Assembly (NCBI GenBank): GCA_028710845.1
Contig: JAQTTI010000005.1
Location: 1-26,949 of the forward strand
DNA: 26,949 nt
Direction: 5' to 3'
DNA from: Candidatus Omnitrophota bacterium
GTDB taxonomy: Bacteria > Omnitrophota > Gorgyraeia > Gygaellales > Profunditerraquicolaceae
Shown: positions 13,558 to 21,563 of the stretch, piece by piece
How positions within the stretch are numbered: the first letter of the stretch is position 1
Layout of the letters: every line of letters begins with the position of its first letter
Made by a program: the position numbers and the translations under genes
Notes under the pieces: model-generated
Databases searched by the model: none
What the model saw: the letters and a program-made list of their open reading frames with translations, nothing else
Told to the model about the DNA's origin: nothing

Positions 13558-15210
13558 ATGCGATCTGACATGATCAAAAAAGGGTTAGAACGGGTTCCTC
13601 ACCGTGCGCTTCTTCATGCTACCGGTTTAAGCAGGAAAGACCTGGGGCGTCCTTTTATCGGCATAGCTTCGTCATTTACCGACCTTATTCCCGGCCATGT
13701 AGGAATGCGCGATCTCGAACGTTTTATTGAACGCGGGGTCTGTTATGGTAACGGCGTGCCTTTTTTATTCGGCGTTCCCGGTATTTGCGACGGAATTGCA
13801 ATGGGCCATTTGGGGATGTGCTATCCTCTTGCGCTTCGTGAGATTGTTGCTGATACTATTGAGACAGTTTGTAATGCCCACCAGTTAGACGGGATCATTT
13901 GCTTGACTAATTGCGATAAAATTACACCCGGTATGCTCATGGGTGTTGCCCGGTTGAATATACCGGCTTTAATCGTTACCGCCGGGCCGATGATTTCAGG
14001 CCGTCTTAATAAAAGGAAATTAGCTTTTGTGCATGATACATATGAAGCAATGGCCCGGGCAAAAAAAGGTGACATCTCTGAGAAGGAGCTTTCCTGTTTA
14101 GAGATTGAGGCTTGTCCAGGCCAGGGTTCATGCCAGGGGTTATATACCGCCAATACAATGGCTTGTCTTACCGAAACTATGGGCATGTCAATAACCGGCT
14201 GCGGTACGGCTTTAGCCGGTTCAGCTAAAAAACGCCGGATTGCCGAAGCCAGCGGCGAGAGGATTGTAGAGCTTGTGAGAAAAAACATTAAGCCCCGGGA
14301 TATTATAACCAAAGAATCCCTCGAGAATGCTATTGTGGTGGATATGGCTTTAGGCGGCTCAAGCAATACGGTTTTACATTTAATGAGTATTGCTCATGAG
14401 GCGGGGATTGATTTAAGTCTTAAGACTTTTGATAAAATAAGCAAGAGTGTGCCGCATATTACAAGTTTAGAGCCGGCAGGAGAACATTTTATGGAGGATC
14501 TGGAGTATGCCGGAGGTATTCCTGCGGTGCTAAAAAGATTAAAATCAAAACTGAATAATATTTTAAACGCCGATGGACAAAAAACATTTGAAATTGCAAG
14601 TAACGCCGTTATCGTTGATGAAGAGGTTATCCGTCCTTTGGATAAAGCATATCACAAGCAAGGGGGGATTGCGGTTTTATACGGTAATCTCGCACCGAAT
14701 GGCGCAGTGGTTAAGCAGTCCGGAGTAAGCGAGAAAATGATGAAGTTTTTTGGCCGGGCCCGAGTTTTTAACCGTGAAGAAGAAGCGATGCAGGCGATTA
14801 TGAATAATAAAATCGTTAAAGGAGATTGTGTGGTTATCCGCTATGAAGGCCCAGCGGGAGGCCCGGGAATGCGCGAGATGCTTGCTCCTACCGCTGCGAT
14901 TGTGGGATTGGGTTTGAGCGACTCCGTAGCCTTAATTACAGACGGCCGTTTTTCAGGAGGCACTAAAGGCCCTTGTATAGGGCATATTTCTCCTGAAGCT
15001 TCGGCAGGAGGGGTTATCGCAATTATTAAAGACGGCGATAAAATAAATATTGATATACCTAATCGTAGGTTGGAAGTTAAATTAAGTAAATCAGAAATCG
15101 AAGGCAGGTTTAAACGCTGGAAGGCAGTTGAGCCTAAGATTAAAACCGGTTACCTGGCCCGTTATTCGAAAATGGTCAGTTCCGCGGATAAAGGAGCGGT
15201 ATTAGAATGA
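13558..15210 (+). CDS. ilvD: Dihydroxy-acid dehydratase
   Basis: This 550-residue Fe-S dehydratase makes the 2-oxo acids of valine and isoleucine from 2,3-dihydroxy acids. Family motifs are complete: TNCDKITPGMLM (C119, D120, K121), CPGQGSCQGLYTANTM (C186, C192), GPAGGPGMREML, DGRFSGGT and GHISPEA. The early motif reads IPGHVGM, the PGH form found in the E. coli enzyme, rather than the PCN form seen in many [2Fe-2S] members. A GAGAGG ribosome binding site lies 5 nt before ATG 13558. It is the first gene of the branched-chain operon and overlaps ilvB by 4 bp (ATGA). Confidence 0.96.
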   Translation: MRSDMIKKGLERVPHRALLHATGLSRKDLGRPFIGIASSFTDLIPGHVGMRDLERFIERGVCYGNGVPFLFGVPGICDGIAMGHLGMCYPLALREIVADTIETVCNAHQLDGIICLTNCDKITPGMLMGVARLNIPALIVTAGPMISGRLNKRKLAFVHDTYEAMARAKKGDISEKELSCLEIEACPGQGSCQGLYTANTMACLTETMGMSITGCGTALAGSAKKRRIAEASGERIVELVRKNIKPRDIITKESLENAIVVDMALGGSSNTVLHLMSIAHEAGIDLSLKTFDKISKSVPHITSLEPAGEHFMEDLEYAGGIPAVLKRLKSKLNNILNADGQKTFEIASNAVIVDEEVIRPLDKAYHKQGGIAVLYGNLAPNGAVVKQSGVSEKMMKFFGRARVFNREEEAMQAIMNNKIVKGDCVVIRYEGPAGGPGMREMLAPTAAIVGLGLSDSVALITDGRFSGGTKGPCIGHISPEASAGGVIAIIKDGDKINIDIPNRRLEVKLSKSEIEGRFKRWKAVEPKIKTGYLARYSKMVSSADKGAVLE

Positions 15211-16880
15211 AATTATCAGGTTCACAGATACTTTTGGAATGCTTGAAACGTGAAGGAGTCGAGATTGTTTTCGGATATCCCGGAGGCCAGGTTCTTCCGA
15301 CTTTCGATGCGCTTTATGATTATAAAGGCTTCAGGTTTATTTTAACCCGCCATGAGCAGGGAGCGGCCCATGCTGCAGACGGTTATGCCCGGGCAACAGG
15401 CAAGGTCGGCGTATGTTTAGCCACAAGCGGACCAGGAGCGACTAACTTGGTCACCGGAATCGCTAACGCTTTCATGGATTCTATCCCTATGGTTGCGATT
15501 ACCGGCCAGGTGCCAACTGCTTTAATCGGTAATGATGCGTTTCAGGAGGCGGATATTACCGGCATAACCCGTCCGATTACTAAACATAACTATTTAGTTA
15601 AAGATGTTAAAGATTTAGCCAGGATTATCCGGGAAGCTTTTTATATCGCTTCAGCTGGACGCCCCGGACCGGTTTTAATCGACCTGCCTAAAGATGTCCA
15701 AGTATCAGAAACCGAGTTTATCTGGCCAGAAGAAACTAAATTGAGAAGTTACAATCCCAAGTATTCCGGGCACCCCGGTCAGATTAAGCGGGCGGCGAAA
15801 TTGATAATGGAATCAAAAAAACCCATACTTTATGTCGGCGGCGGAGTTATTCTTTCGGGAGCTTCTCTTGAATTATTGGAGTTGGCCGAGAAAATCGCCT
15901 GCCCGGTAACCTGGACATTGATGGGTATCGGAGGGTTTCCCTCCACGCATAAACAATCTTTGGGTATGTTGGGTATGCATGGGACCGCATATGCTAACCA
16001 TAGTATTATGGATGCCGACTTAATTATTGCTTTAGGCGCGCGTTTTGATGATCGTGTAACCGGAAGGCTTGATGTGTTTGCTCCTAATGCTAAAGTGATT
16101 CATGTGGATATTGACCCCTCCTCGATAAGTAAAAATGTGCGGGTTGATGTACCCATAGTGGGCGACCTCAGGCAGGTGTTGATTGAGCTTTTACAGGATA
16201 TTAAGCGGGCGCCTTCAATCTCTGAATGGCTTAAGCATGTTGAAGGATTAAAAAGAAAATATCCTCTTGGTTATAAAGATAAAAATAAAATACAGCCTCA
16301 ATATGTAATCCAACAAATAGATGAATTAACCCAGGGTGAGGCGATAATTTGTACCGAAGTGGGTCAGCATCAGATGTGGGCTGCTCAGTGGTACAACTAT
16401 CTTAAACCAAGGACATTTATCTCTTCGGGAGGCCTGGGCACCATGGGTTTTGGTTTCCCTGCTTCAATAGGCGCAAAACTCGGACGCCCTGAAAAAACTG
16501 TTTTTAATATCGCTGGAGACGGCTCGATACAAATGAATATCCAGGAGCTGGGCACCTGTATCGCTAATAAAATTAATGTCAAGGTTGCTATCCTGAATAA
16601 CGGATATCTGGGTATGGTCCGCCAATGGCAGGAGCTTTTTTATAAGAAGCGTTATTCGTATACGCCGATATCCAGCCCTGATTTCGTCAAGCTGGCCGAA
16701 AGTTACGGTGCCGTCGGTATCAGGGTCACTAAAAAAGAAGAAGTCAGGCCTGCTATCGAGAAGGCGATTAAGATTGATAACACCGTTTTTATCGACTTTC
16801 ACGTAGAAGGGGAAGAGAATGTTTATCCGATGGTCCCGGCGGGAGAAGCGATTAATAATATCATCGGAGGGTTAGCATAA
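15207..16880 (+). CDS. ilvB: Acetolactate synthase, large (catalytic) subunit
   Basis: This 557-residue thiamine-diphosphate enzyme joins two pyruvates to acetolactate, or pyruvate and 2-oxobutyrate to acetohydroxybutyrate. The catalytic Glu50 lies in TRHEQGAAHAADGYAR, the SGPGATNLVTGIANA segment is typical of the N-terminal domain, and the ThDP/Mg motif runs from GDGSIQMN to the NNGYLGMVRQWQ stretch. Its length is standard for the biosynthetic anabolic form, and the regulatory subunit gene overlaps it by one base (TAATG), so both subunits should be made in step. Confidence 0.96.
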   Translation: MKLSGSQILLECLKREGVEIVFGYPGGQVLPTFDALYDYKGFRFILTRHEQGAAHAADGYARATGKVGVCLATSGPGATNLVTGIANAFMDSIPMVAITGQVPTALIGNDAFQEADITGITRPITKHNYLVKDVKDLARIIREAFYIASAGRPGPVLIDLPKDVQVSETEFIWPEETKLRSYNPKYSGHPGQIKRAAKLIMESKKPILYVGGGVILSGASLELLELAEKIACPVTWTLMGIGGFPSTHKQSLGMLGMHGTAYANHSIMDADLIIALGARFDDRVTGRLDVFAPNAKVIHVDIDPSSISKNVRVDVPIVGDLRQVLIELLQDIKRAPSISEWLKHVEGLKRKYPLGYKDKNKIQPQYVIQQIDELTQGEAIICTEVGQHQMWAAQWYNYLKPRTFISSGGLGTMGFGFPASIGAKLGRPEKTVFNIAGDGSIQMNIQELGTCIANKINVKVAILNNGYLGMVRQWQELFYKKRYSYTPISSPDFVKLAESYGAVGIRVTKKEEVRPAIEKAIKIDNTVFIDFHVEGEENVYPMVPAGEAINNIIGGLA

Positions 16881-17353
16881 TGAAACACACTATCTCAGTA
16901 TTGGTCGAAAACAAATTCGGTGTCCTGGCCAGGATAGCCGGTTTATTCAGCGCAAGAGGATACAATATTGCTTCTTTAGCCGTAAGCGAAACTCTTGATC
17001 CGAATACTTCCTATATGACTATTGTAGTGGAAGCAAAAGACGAGAATGTCCTTGAGCAGATTAACAAGCAGTTGAATAAATTAATCGATGTCATAACAGT
17101 AACCGATTTTACTAAAAAAGAATATGTCGACCGGGAGCTTGTTTTGGCAAAGATTAAATATTCGCCCAAGGACAAGCCGAAAATCGAAGCGGTCCTTGAC
17201 AAGTTTGTCGGCAAAATCATTGCCCGTAAAGATAATACGGCGATAATCGAAGCAGTAGGCAATCAACAGCAGATCAAATTGCTTTTGGAAGGACTTAATA
17301 AATTCGGGATTAAAGAATTAGTCAGGACAGGTAAATTAGTAATCAGTAGTTAA
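16880..17353 (+). CDS. ilvN: Acetolactate synthase, small (regulatory) subunit
   Basis: This 157-residue protein begins with an ACT domain (HTISVLVENKFGVLARIAGL, then SARGYNIASLAV) followed by the C-terminal domain of the family (KIKYSPKDKPKIEAVLDKF onwards). It binds and activates the catalytic subunit and usually confers valine feedback inhibition. Its length matches other IlvN/IlvH proteins (~160). It lies between ilvB and ilvC, 22 bp before ilvC. Since only one small subunit is present, valine feedback through it is likely but not shown. Confidence 0.95.
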   Translation: MKHTISVLVENKFGVLARIAGLFSARGYNIASLAVSETLDPNTSYMTIVVEAKDENVLEQINKQLNKLIDVITVTDFTKKEYVDRELVLAKIKYSPKDKPKIEAVLDKFVGKIIARKDNTAIIEAVGNQQQIKLLLEGLNKFGIKELVRTGKLVISS

Positions 17354-17375
17354 TTGTATAAGGAGGATCCATTAA

Positions 17376-18368
17376 ATGGCAAAGATTTATTACGATAAAG
17401 ACGCTGATCTTAACTTATTAAAAGACAAAACCGTGGCAATCATCGGTTATGGTATACAGGGCCGCGGCCAGTCTTTATGTCTGCGCGACTCAGGGGTAAG
17501 GGTGGTAGTTTCGGAAACGGAAGGGACTCCTAATTATGAACAGGCTAAAAAAGACGGTTTTACGCCGGTAACAGCAGCCGAGGCAGCTAAAGCAGCCGAT
17601 ATTATTCAGATCCTGACTCAGGATCATGTACAGGCAAAAGTTTACAGTGAAGCGATAAAACCTAACTTAAAAAAAGGTAAAGCCCTTTGTTTCTCCCATG
17701 GTTTTAATATCCGGTTTAAACAGATTAAACCCCCGAAAAATGTGGATGTGTTCATGGTTGCCCCTAAGGGGCCGGGAGCATTGGTCAGGAAAATGTATGA
17801 AGAGGGTAAAGGTGTTCCTTCTTTGATTGCGATTTATCAGGATGCAACCGGCCAGGCAAAAGATCTGGCTTTGGCATATGCAAAAGCCATTAAGGCTACG
17901 ACAGCCGGGGTTATCGAGACAACCTTTGACGAAGAGACGGAGACTGATCTTTTCGGAGAACAGGCAGTGCTTTGCGGTGGAGTAAGCGAATTGATCAAAG
18001 CTGGTTTTGATACTTTGATAGATGCAGGGTATCAGCCGGAGATCGCTTATTTTGAGGTTTTACATGAGTTAAAGTTAATTACTGACCTTATTCAAGAGAG
18101 GGGAATCTCCGGAATGCGCAGAGGAGTTTCTAATACCGCTTGCTACGGCGATCTAACCCGCGGCCCGAGGATTATCACCCAGAAAACACGCAAAGAAATG
18201 CAGAAGATCCTCAAAGAAATAAAAAGCGGAAAGTTTGCCAAAGAGTGGATTAAGGAAAACGAAACCGGAAGGGTTAATTTTGACAGCCTGATTAAAGCCG
18301 GAGATGAGCACAGAATAGAAAAAGTAGGTAAGCAATTAAGGGACATGATGCCTTGGATGAAAAAATAG
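17376..18368 (+). CDS. ilvC: Ketol-acid reductoisomerase
   Basis: This 330-residue class I enzyme isomerises and reduces acetolactate to dihydroxy-isovalerate. The dinucleotide fold shows GYGIQGRGQ (24-32), and the catalytic region includes FSHGFNI, MVAPKGPG, DLFGEQAVLCGG and SNTACYGDL. After strand beta-2 the sequence is VVVSETEGTPNY, with Glu47 at the place that usually touches the adenine ribose 2'-phosphate of NADPH, and no Arg/Lys nearby; this suggests NADH use (inference). AGGAGG (17361-17366) precedes the ATG at 17376. Confidence 0.96.
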   Translation: MAKIYYDKDADLNLLKDKTVAIIGYGIQGRGQSLCLRDSGVRVVVSETEGTPNYEQAKKDGFTPVTAAEAAKAADIIQILTQDHVQAKVYSEAIKPNLKKGKALCFSHGFNIRFKQIKPPKNVDVFMVAPKGPGALVRKMYEEGKGVPSLIAIYQDATGQAKDLALAYAKAIKATTAGVIETTFDEETETDLFGEQAVLCGGVSELIKAGFDTLIDAGYQPEIAYFEVLHELKLITDLIQERGISGMRRGVSNTACYGDLTRGPRIITQKTRKEMQKILKEIKSGKFAKEWIKENETGRVNFDSLIKAGDEHRIEKVGKQLRDMMPWMKK

Positions 18369-18394
18369 TCGATGGACTATAGACTATCGACTAT
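18365..18394. repeat. Stem-loop with GACTAT repeats between ilvC and leuA
   Basis: ATAGTCGAT (18365-18373) and ATCGACTAT (18386-18394) form a perfect 9-bp inverted repeat with a 12-nt loop. The unit GACTAT occurs three times (18375-18380, 18382-18387, 18389-18394). The stem includes the last bases of ilvC and ends 11 nt before the leuA start, and there is no U-tract, so it is not an ordinary terminator. Confidence 0.6.
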
Positions 18395-18405
18395 TGACAA
18401 AAAAT

Positions 18406-19911
18406 ATGGAAAAGATACTAATTTTTGATACAACTTTGAGAGATGGAGAGCAGGCGCCGGGCGCATCGATGACCAGTTTCCAAAAATTGGAAGTTGCCTG
18501 CCAACTTGAAAAACTGGGCGTGGATATTATTGAAGCCGGTTTCCCGATTGCTTCCCCCGATGATTTTGCCGCGGTAAAAGAAGCAGCGAAATTAATAAAA
18601 AGAGGTTCTGTCTGCGCTTTGGCTAGATGTATTGATAAGGATATTGAAAGAGCCGGCCAGTCACTCAAAAAAGCAAGGCATCCGAGGATCCATCTTTTTC
18701 TGGCTACGTCAAAGATACATCTGAAATATAAATTCAAAAAAGCAGAAGATGAAATAGCAACCATTGCCAGAAACTCAATAAGGAAAGCTAAAAAATTCTG
18801 TTCTGATATCGAATTCTCGCCGGAAGACGCGACGCGTACCGAGAAGGATTTTCTTTTCCGGATGATCGAAATGGCAATTAATGAAGGGGCGCATACCATA
18901 AATATTCCTGATACCGTAGGCTATAGCTATCCCCAGGAAATTTATTCGCTGATAACCGATATCAGAAATAATGTTCCTAATATCGGCAAAGCGGTTATTG
19001 CTATCCATTGCCATAATGATCTTGGCCTGGCAACAGCTAATTCTTTGTCTGCTGTTTTGGCCGGCGCCCGGCAGGTCCATTGCACAATTAACGGAATCGG
19101 CGAGCGGGCCGGAAATGCATCGCTTGAAGAAATAGTCATGGCGATGAAAACCCGCAAAGATGTCTTTGGTAATTTTTACAACGGTATTAATACTAAAGAA
19201 ATATACCGTACCTCGCGCCTGGTCAGCAAGCTTACTGATTTTGTAGTTGCTCCTAATAAAGCGATTGTCGGACGTAATGCTTTTGCCCATGAATCAGGCA
19301 TCCATCAGGATGCAATCTTAAAAAAAAGGATAACTTATGAGATTATGGACCCTCATGATGTCGGTATTGCCAGCAGCCAGCTTATTTTGGGTAAACATTC
19401 GGGAAGGCATGCTTTTAGGGACAGGCTAAAAGAATTGGGATTTAACCTTAATGATCAGCAGTTAAATAAAGCTTTTTTACGTTTTAAGGAAGTTGCTGAT
19501 AAAAAGAAGGATATCTACGACGATGATTTAAGGATCATTGTTGAGGATGAAATCCGTTCGGTTAAACCTATCTGGAGATTAAGAAGTTTTGAAGTTAATT
19601 CCGGCACCAGAATTAAACCAAAAGCTGAAGTAGTCTTGCTGAAAGGATCGAAGGATATTCCCGGCGTTTCCTCCGGAGATGGCCCCGTTGATGCTTGTTT
19701 CAAAGCCATAGATAAAATTACCGGTTATAAAGCAAAGTTGGAAGATTTTCGTCTTGAAGCAGTCACTTCCGGAAAAGACGCTTTAGGCCAGGTGAGCCTT
19801 AAGCTGAAGGTTAAGAATTCAATTATCAGCGGTCGGGGGGCAAGCACCGATATTGTTGAAGCTGCGGTTAAAGCTTATATCGATGCCGCTAACAAAATAG
19901 GAAGCAAATGA
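18406..19911 (+). CDS. leuA: 2-isopropylmalate synthase
   Basis: This 501-residue enzyme condenses 2-oxoisovalerate with acetyl-CoA, the first step to leucine. The TIM-barrel motifs are TTLRDGEQAPGASM (R12, D13), AIHCHNDLGLATANS, NGIGERAGNASLEE and HESGIHQDAILK; LGKHSGRHAFRDRL marks the linker. The C-terminal LeuA dimer/allosteric domain is present (SSGDGPVDACFKAIDK, and SGRGASTDIVEAA near the end), so leucine feedback is expected. I use ATG 18406; a TTG at 18394 lies in the hairpin. There is no clear ribosome binding site. A homocitrate or citramalate synthase is less likely given the ilv context. leuC, leuD and leuB are not in the window. Confidence 0.92.
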   Translation: MEKILIFDTTLRDGEQAPGASMTSFQKLEVACQLEKLGVDIIEAGFPIASPDDFAAVKEAAKLIKRGSVCALARCIDKDIERAGQSLKKARHPRIHLFLATSKIHLKYKFKKAEDEIATIARNSIRKAKKFCSDIEFSPEDATRTEKDFLFRMIEMAINEGAHTINIPDTVGYSYPQEIYSLITDIRNNVPNIGKAVIAIHCHNDLGLATANSLSAVLAGARQVHCTINGIGERAGNASLEEIVMAMKTRKDVFGNFYNGINTKEIYRTSRLVSKLTDFVVAPNKAIVGRNAFAHESGIHQDAILKKRITYEIMDPHDVGIASSQLILGKHSGRHAFRDRLKELGFNLNDQQLNKAFLRFKEVADKKKDIYDDDLRIIVEDEIRSVKPIWRLRSFEVNSGTRIKPKAEVVLLKGSKDIPGVSSGDGPVDACFKAIDKITGYKAKLEDFRLEAVTSGKDALGQVSLKLKVKNSIISGRGASTDIVEAAVKAYIDAANKIGSK

Positions 19912-20741
19912 GCCTCAAGCCGAAACTTTACGGTTTAATAGGTTTCCCCATCCAGCATAGCCTTTCTCCCCGGATGCATAATGCAGCATTCTCCCGGTTA
20001 GGAATAAACGCAAAATATAAATTGTTCGAAGTTAAACCCGGATGCCTTAAATATTTCTTAAGCACGGCCGTAAAGAAAGAAAAGATCCTCGGTTTTAACG
20101 TTACCTACCCCTATAAGGAAGAAATCCTTGATTTTTTAAACAGTAAATCAGGCGGTGTAAAAGAAATCGGCGCAGCCAACACTGTGCTGGTAGAAAAAAA
20201 TAAATTAAAGGGTTTTAACACCGATTATCTGGGATTTAGCGCTCACTTAAAAGAATTGAAAGTCCGGCCTAAAAAGGTGGCGATAATAGGATCAGGCGGC
20301 GCTTCGCGGGCAGTTTGTTTGGCGCTGGCCAAGATGAAAATAGAAGAGCTTGCGGTTTATGACATCGATCAATTCAAAAGCATAAACCTTTTTAAAAACC
20401 TAAAGCCAGTTCTGGAAAAAATAAAATTTAAAGCAGCTGCATCCATAGAAGAGCTGGCAATCTATGCTAAAGACTTATTGGTAAATTGTTCACCGGTAGG
20501 CATGCGTCAAACAGATCCCTGTTTGGTTAAGCCGGAAGATTTAGGCAGTAGCCTTTTCGTTTATGACCTTATTTACAGCCCTCAGGAAACAAAGCTTCTT
20601 TCTTTAGCCAAGTCTTTAAATTTAAAATTTTCTAACGGTTTAGGCATGCTTTTATATCAGGGGGCTTTTGCTTTTAAGCTTTTTAGCGGTAAAGCCGCTC
20701 CGCTTGAAACTATGAGGATGGCACTTTTAAAAAGGAGATAA
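19908..20741 (+). CDS. aroE: Shikimate dehydrogenase
   Basis: This 277-residue NADP-dependent enzyme reduces 3-dehydroshikimate to shikimate. Signature motifs are HSLSPRMHN (17-25), NVTYPYK with catalytic Lys70, GAANT, GFNTDYLGF with Asp106, the Rossmann GSGGASRAV (128-136), NCSPVGM and DLIYSPQETKLL. Its length is standard. It overlaps leuA by 4 bp (ATGA) and therefore belongs to the same transcript, linking aromatic with branched-chain amino acid synthesis. The prepilin peptidase gene follows at 6 bp. Confidence 0.95.
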   Translation: MSLKPKLYGLIGFPIQHSLSPRMHNAAFSRLGINAKYKLFEVKPGCLKYFLSTAVKKEKILGFNVTYPYKEEILDFLNSKSGGVKEIGAANTVLVEKNKLKGFNTDYLGFSAHLKELKVRPKKVAIIGSGGASRAVCLALAKMKIEELAVYDIDQFKSINLFKNLKPVLEKIKFKAAASIEELAIYAKDLLVNCSPVGMRQTDPCLVKPEDLGSSLFVYDLIYSPQETKLLSLAKSLNLKFSNGLGMLLYQGAFAFKLFSGKAAPLETMRMALLKRR

Positions 20742-20747
20742 CTTAAG

Positions 20748-21554
20748 ATGATAGCCAAAATAATTGTTTTTATTTTCGGATCCATTGTCGGAAGCTTTTT
20801 AAATGTCTGCATCCACCGTATGCCAAAGGGCGAATCCGTGGTTTGGCCGCGTTCGCATTGCCCCAAGTGTTCGAAAAGAATACCCGGTTATGACAATATA
20901 CCTTTTTTAAGCTTTATATTGTTAAGGGGCAGATGCCGTTTTTGTAAAGAAAGAATCTCTTTACGTTATCCTATTGTTGAATTACTTACTGCCGTTTTAA
21001 TGGTCGCCCTGTTCGCCAGGTTTGACTTAAATTCATTCTTTTTGTATATGGTTATGGTTTGGGGCTTAATTATCGCTACTTTTGTTGATATCGACCAGAG
21101 GATTATCCCTGATGAAGTATCTGTCGGAGGATTGATAATCGGTTTTATCATGGTTTCCATAAAAGGGTTTAATCTCAACCCTCTGAGCTTTAGTTTTTAC
21201 CCGATGATTCAATCTGCCTTAGGCATAGTTGTAGGGGGCGGAGTAATCTATCTTACCGGAATAATTTTCGACCTGATTTATTTTAAGCTTCTAAAAAAAC
21301 CTCCTATCAACGGCGAAACCGAATCTATGGGCGGAGGCGATGTCAAGCTTCTGGCCATGATCGGCGCATTTATGGGCTGGAAACTTGCGCTTCTGACTTT
21401 TTTAATCGCGCCTTATCTGGGAATTGTGCTGGGTATTATTAATTTAATTACTAAAAAGGACCATACTATACCCTACGGACCGTTTCTTTCGATAGGGGCG
21501 TTAATCTCTTTGTTTTGGGGAAACAGAATACTTCAAGCAATCCTGCCTTTTTAA
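20748..21554 (+). CDS. pilD: Prepilin peptidase / N-methyltransferase
   Basis: This 268-residue inner-membrane aspartic protease cleaves and N-methylates type IV prepilins and type II secretion pseudopilins. The N-terminal methylase part has GSFLNVCIHRMP and the zinc-type pairs C38-x2-C41 and C63-x2-C66. The catalytic Asp motifs are DIDQRIIPD (D114, D116, D122) and GGGDVKLL (D198). About seven or eight membrane segments are visible. AAGGAG within the end of aroE serves as ribosome binding site. Its substrates are not encoded in the window. Confidence 0.94.
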   Translation: MIAKIIVFIFGSIVGSFLNVCIHRMPKGESVVWPRSHCPKCSKRIPGYDNIPFLSFILLRGRCRFCKERISLRYPIVELLTAVLMVALFARFDLNSFFLYMVMVWGLIIATFVDIDQRIIPDEVSVGGLIIGFIMVSIKGFNLNPLSFSFYPMIQSALGIVVGGGVIYLTGIIFDLIYFKLLKKPPINGETESMGGGDVKLLAMIGAFMGWKLALLTFLIAPYLGIVLGIINLITKKDHTIPYGPFLSIGALISLFWGNRILQAILPF

Positions 21555-21563
21555 GGTCTTAAT

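Noticed and set aside
13506..13568. Short upstream frame (20 codons, several Leu/Ile/Val) as an ilv leader peptide
   Set aside because: It has no ribosome binding site and no attenuator hairpins or U-tract follow; the amino acid bias is slight. Stop overlaps the ilvD start, so chance is likely.
13821..14366. 181-codon minus-strand open frame inside ilvD
   Set aside because: It is antisense to strongly conserved ilvD motifs and shows no family features of its own.
18384..19290. Two 171-codon minus-strand open frames inside leuA
   Set aside because: Both are antisense to leuA, overlap each other and lack a ribosome binding site or known motifs.
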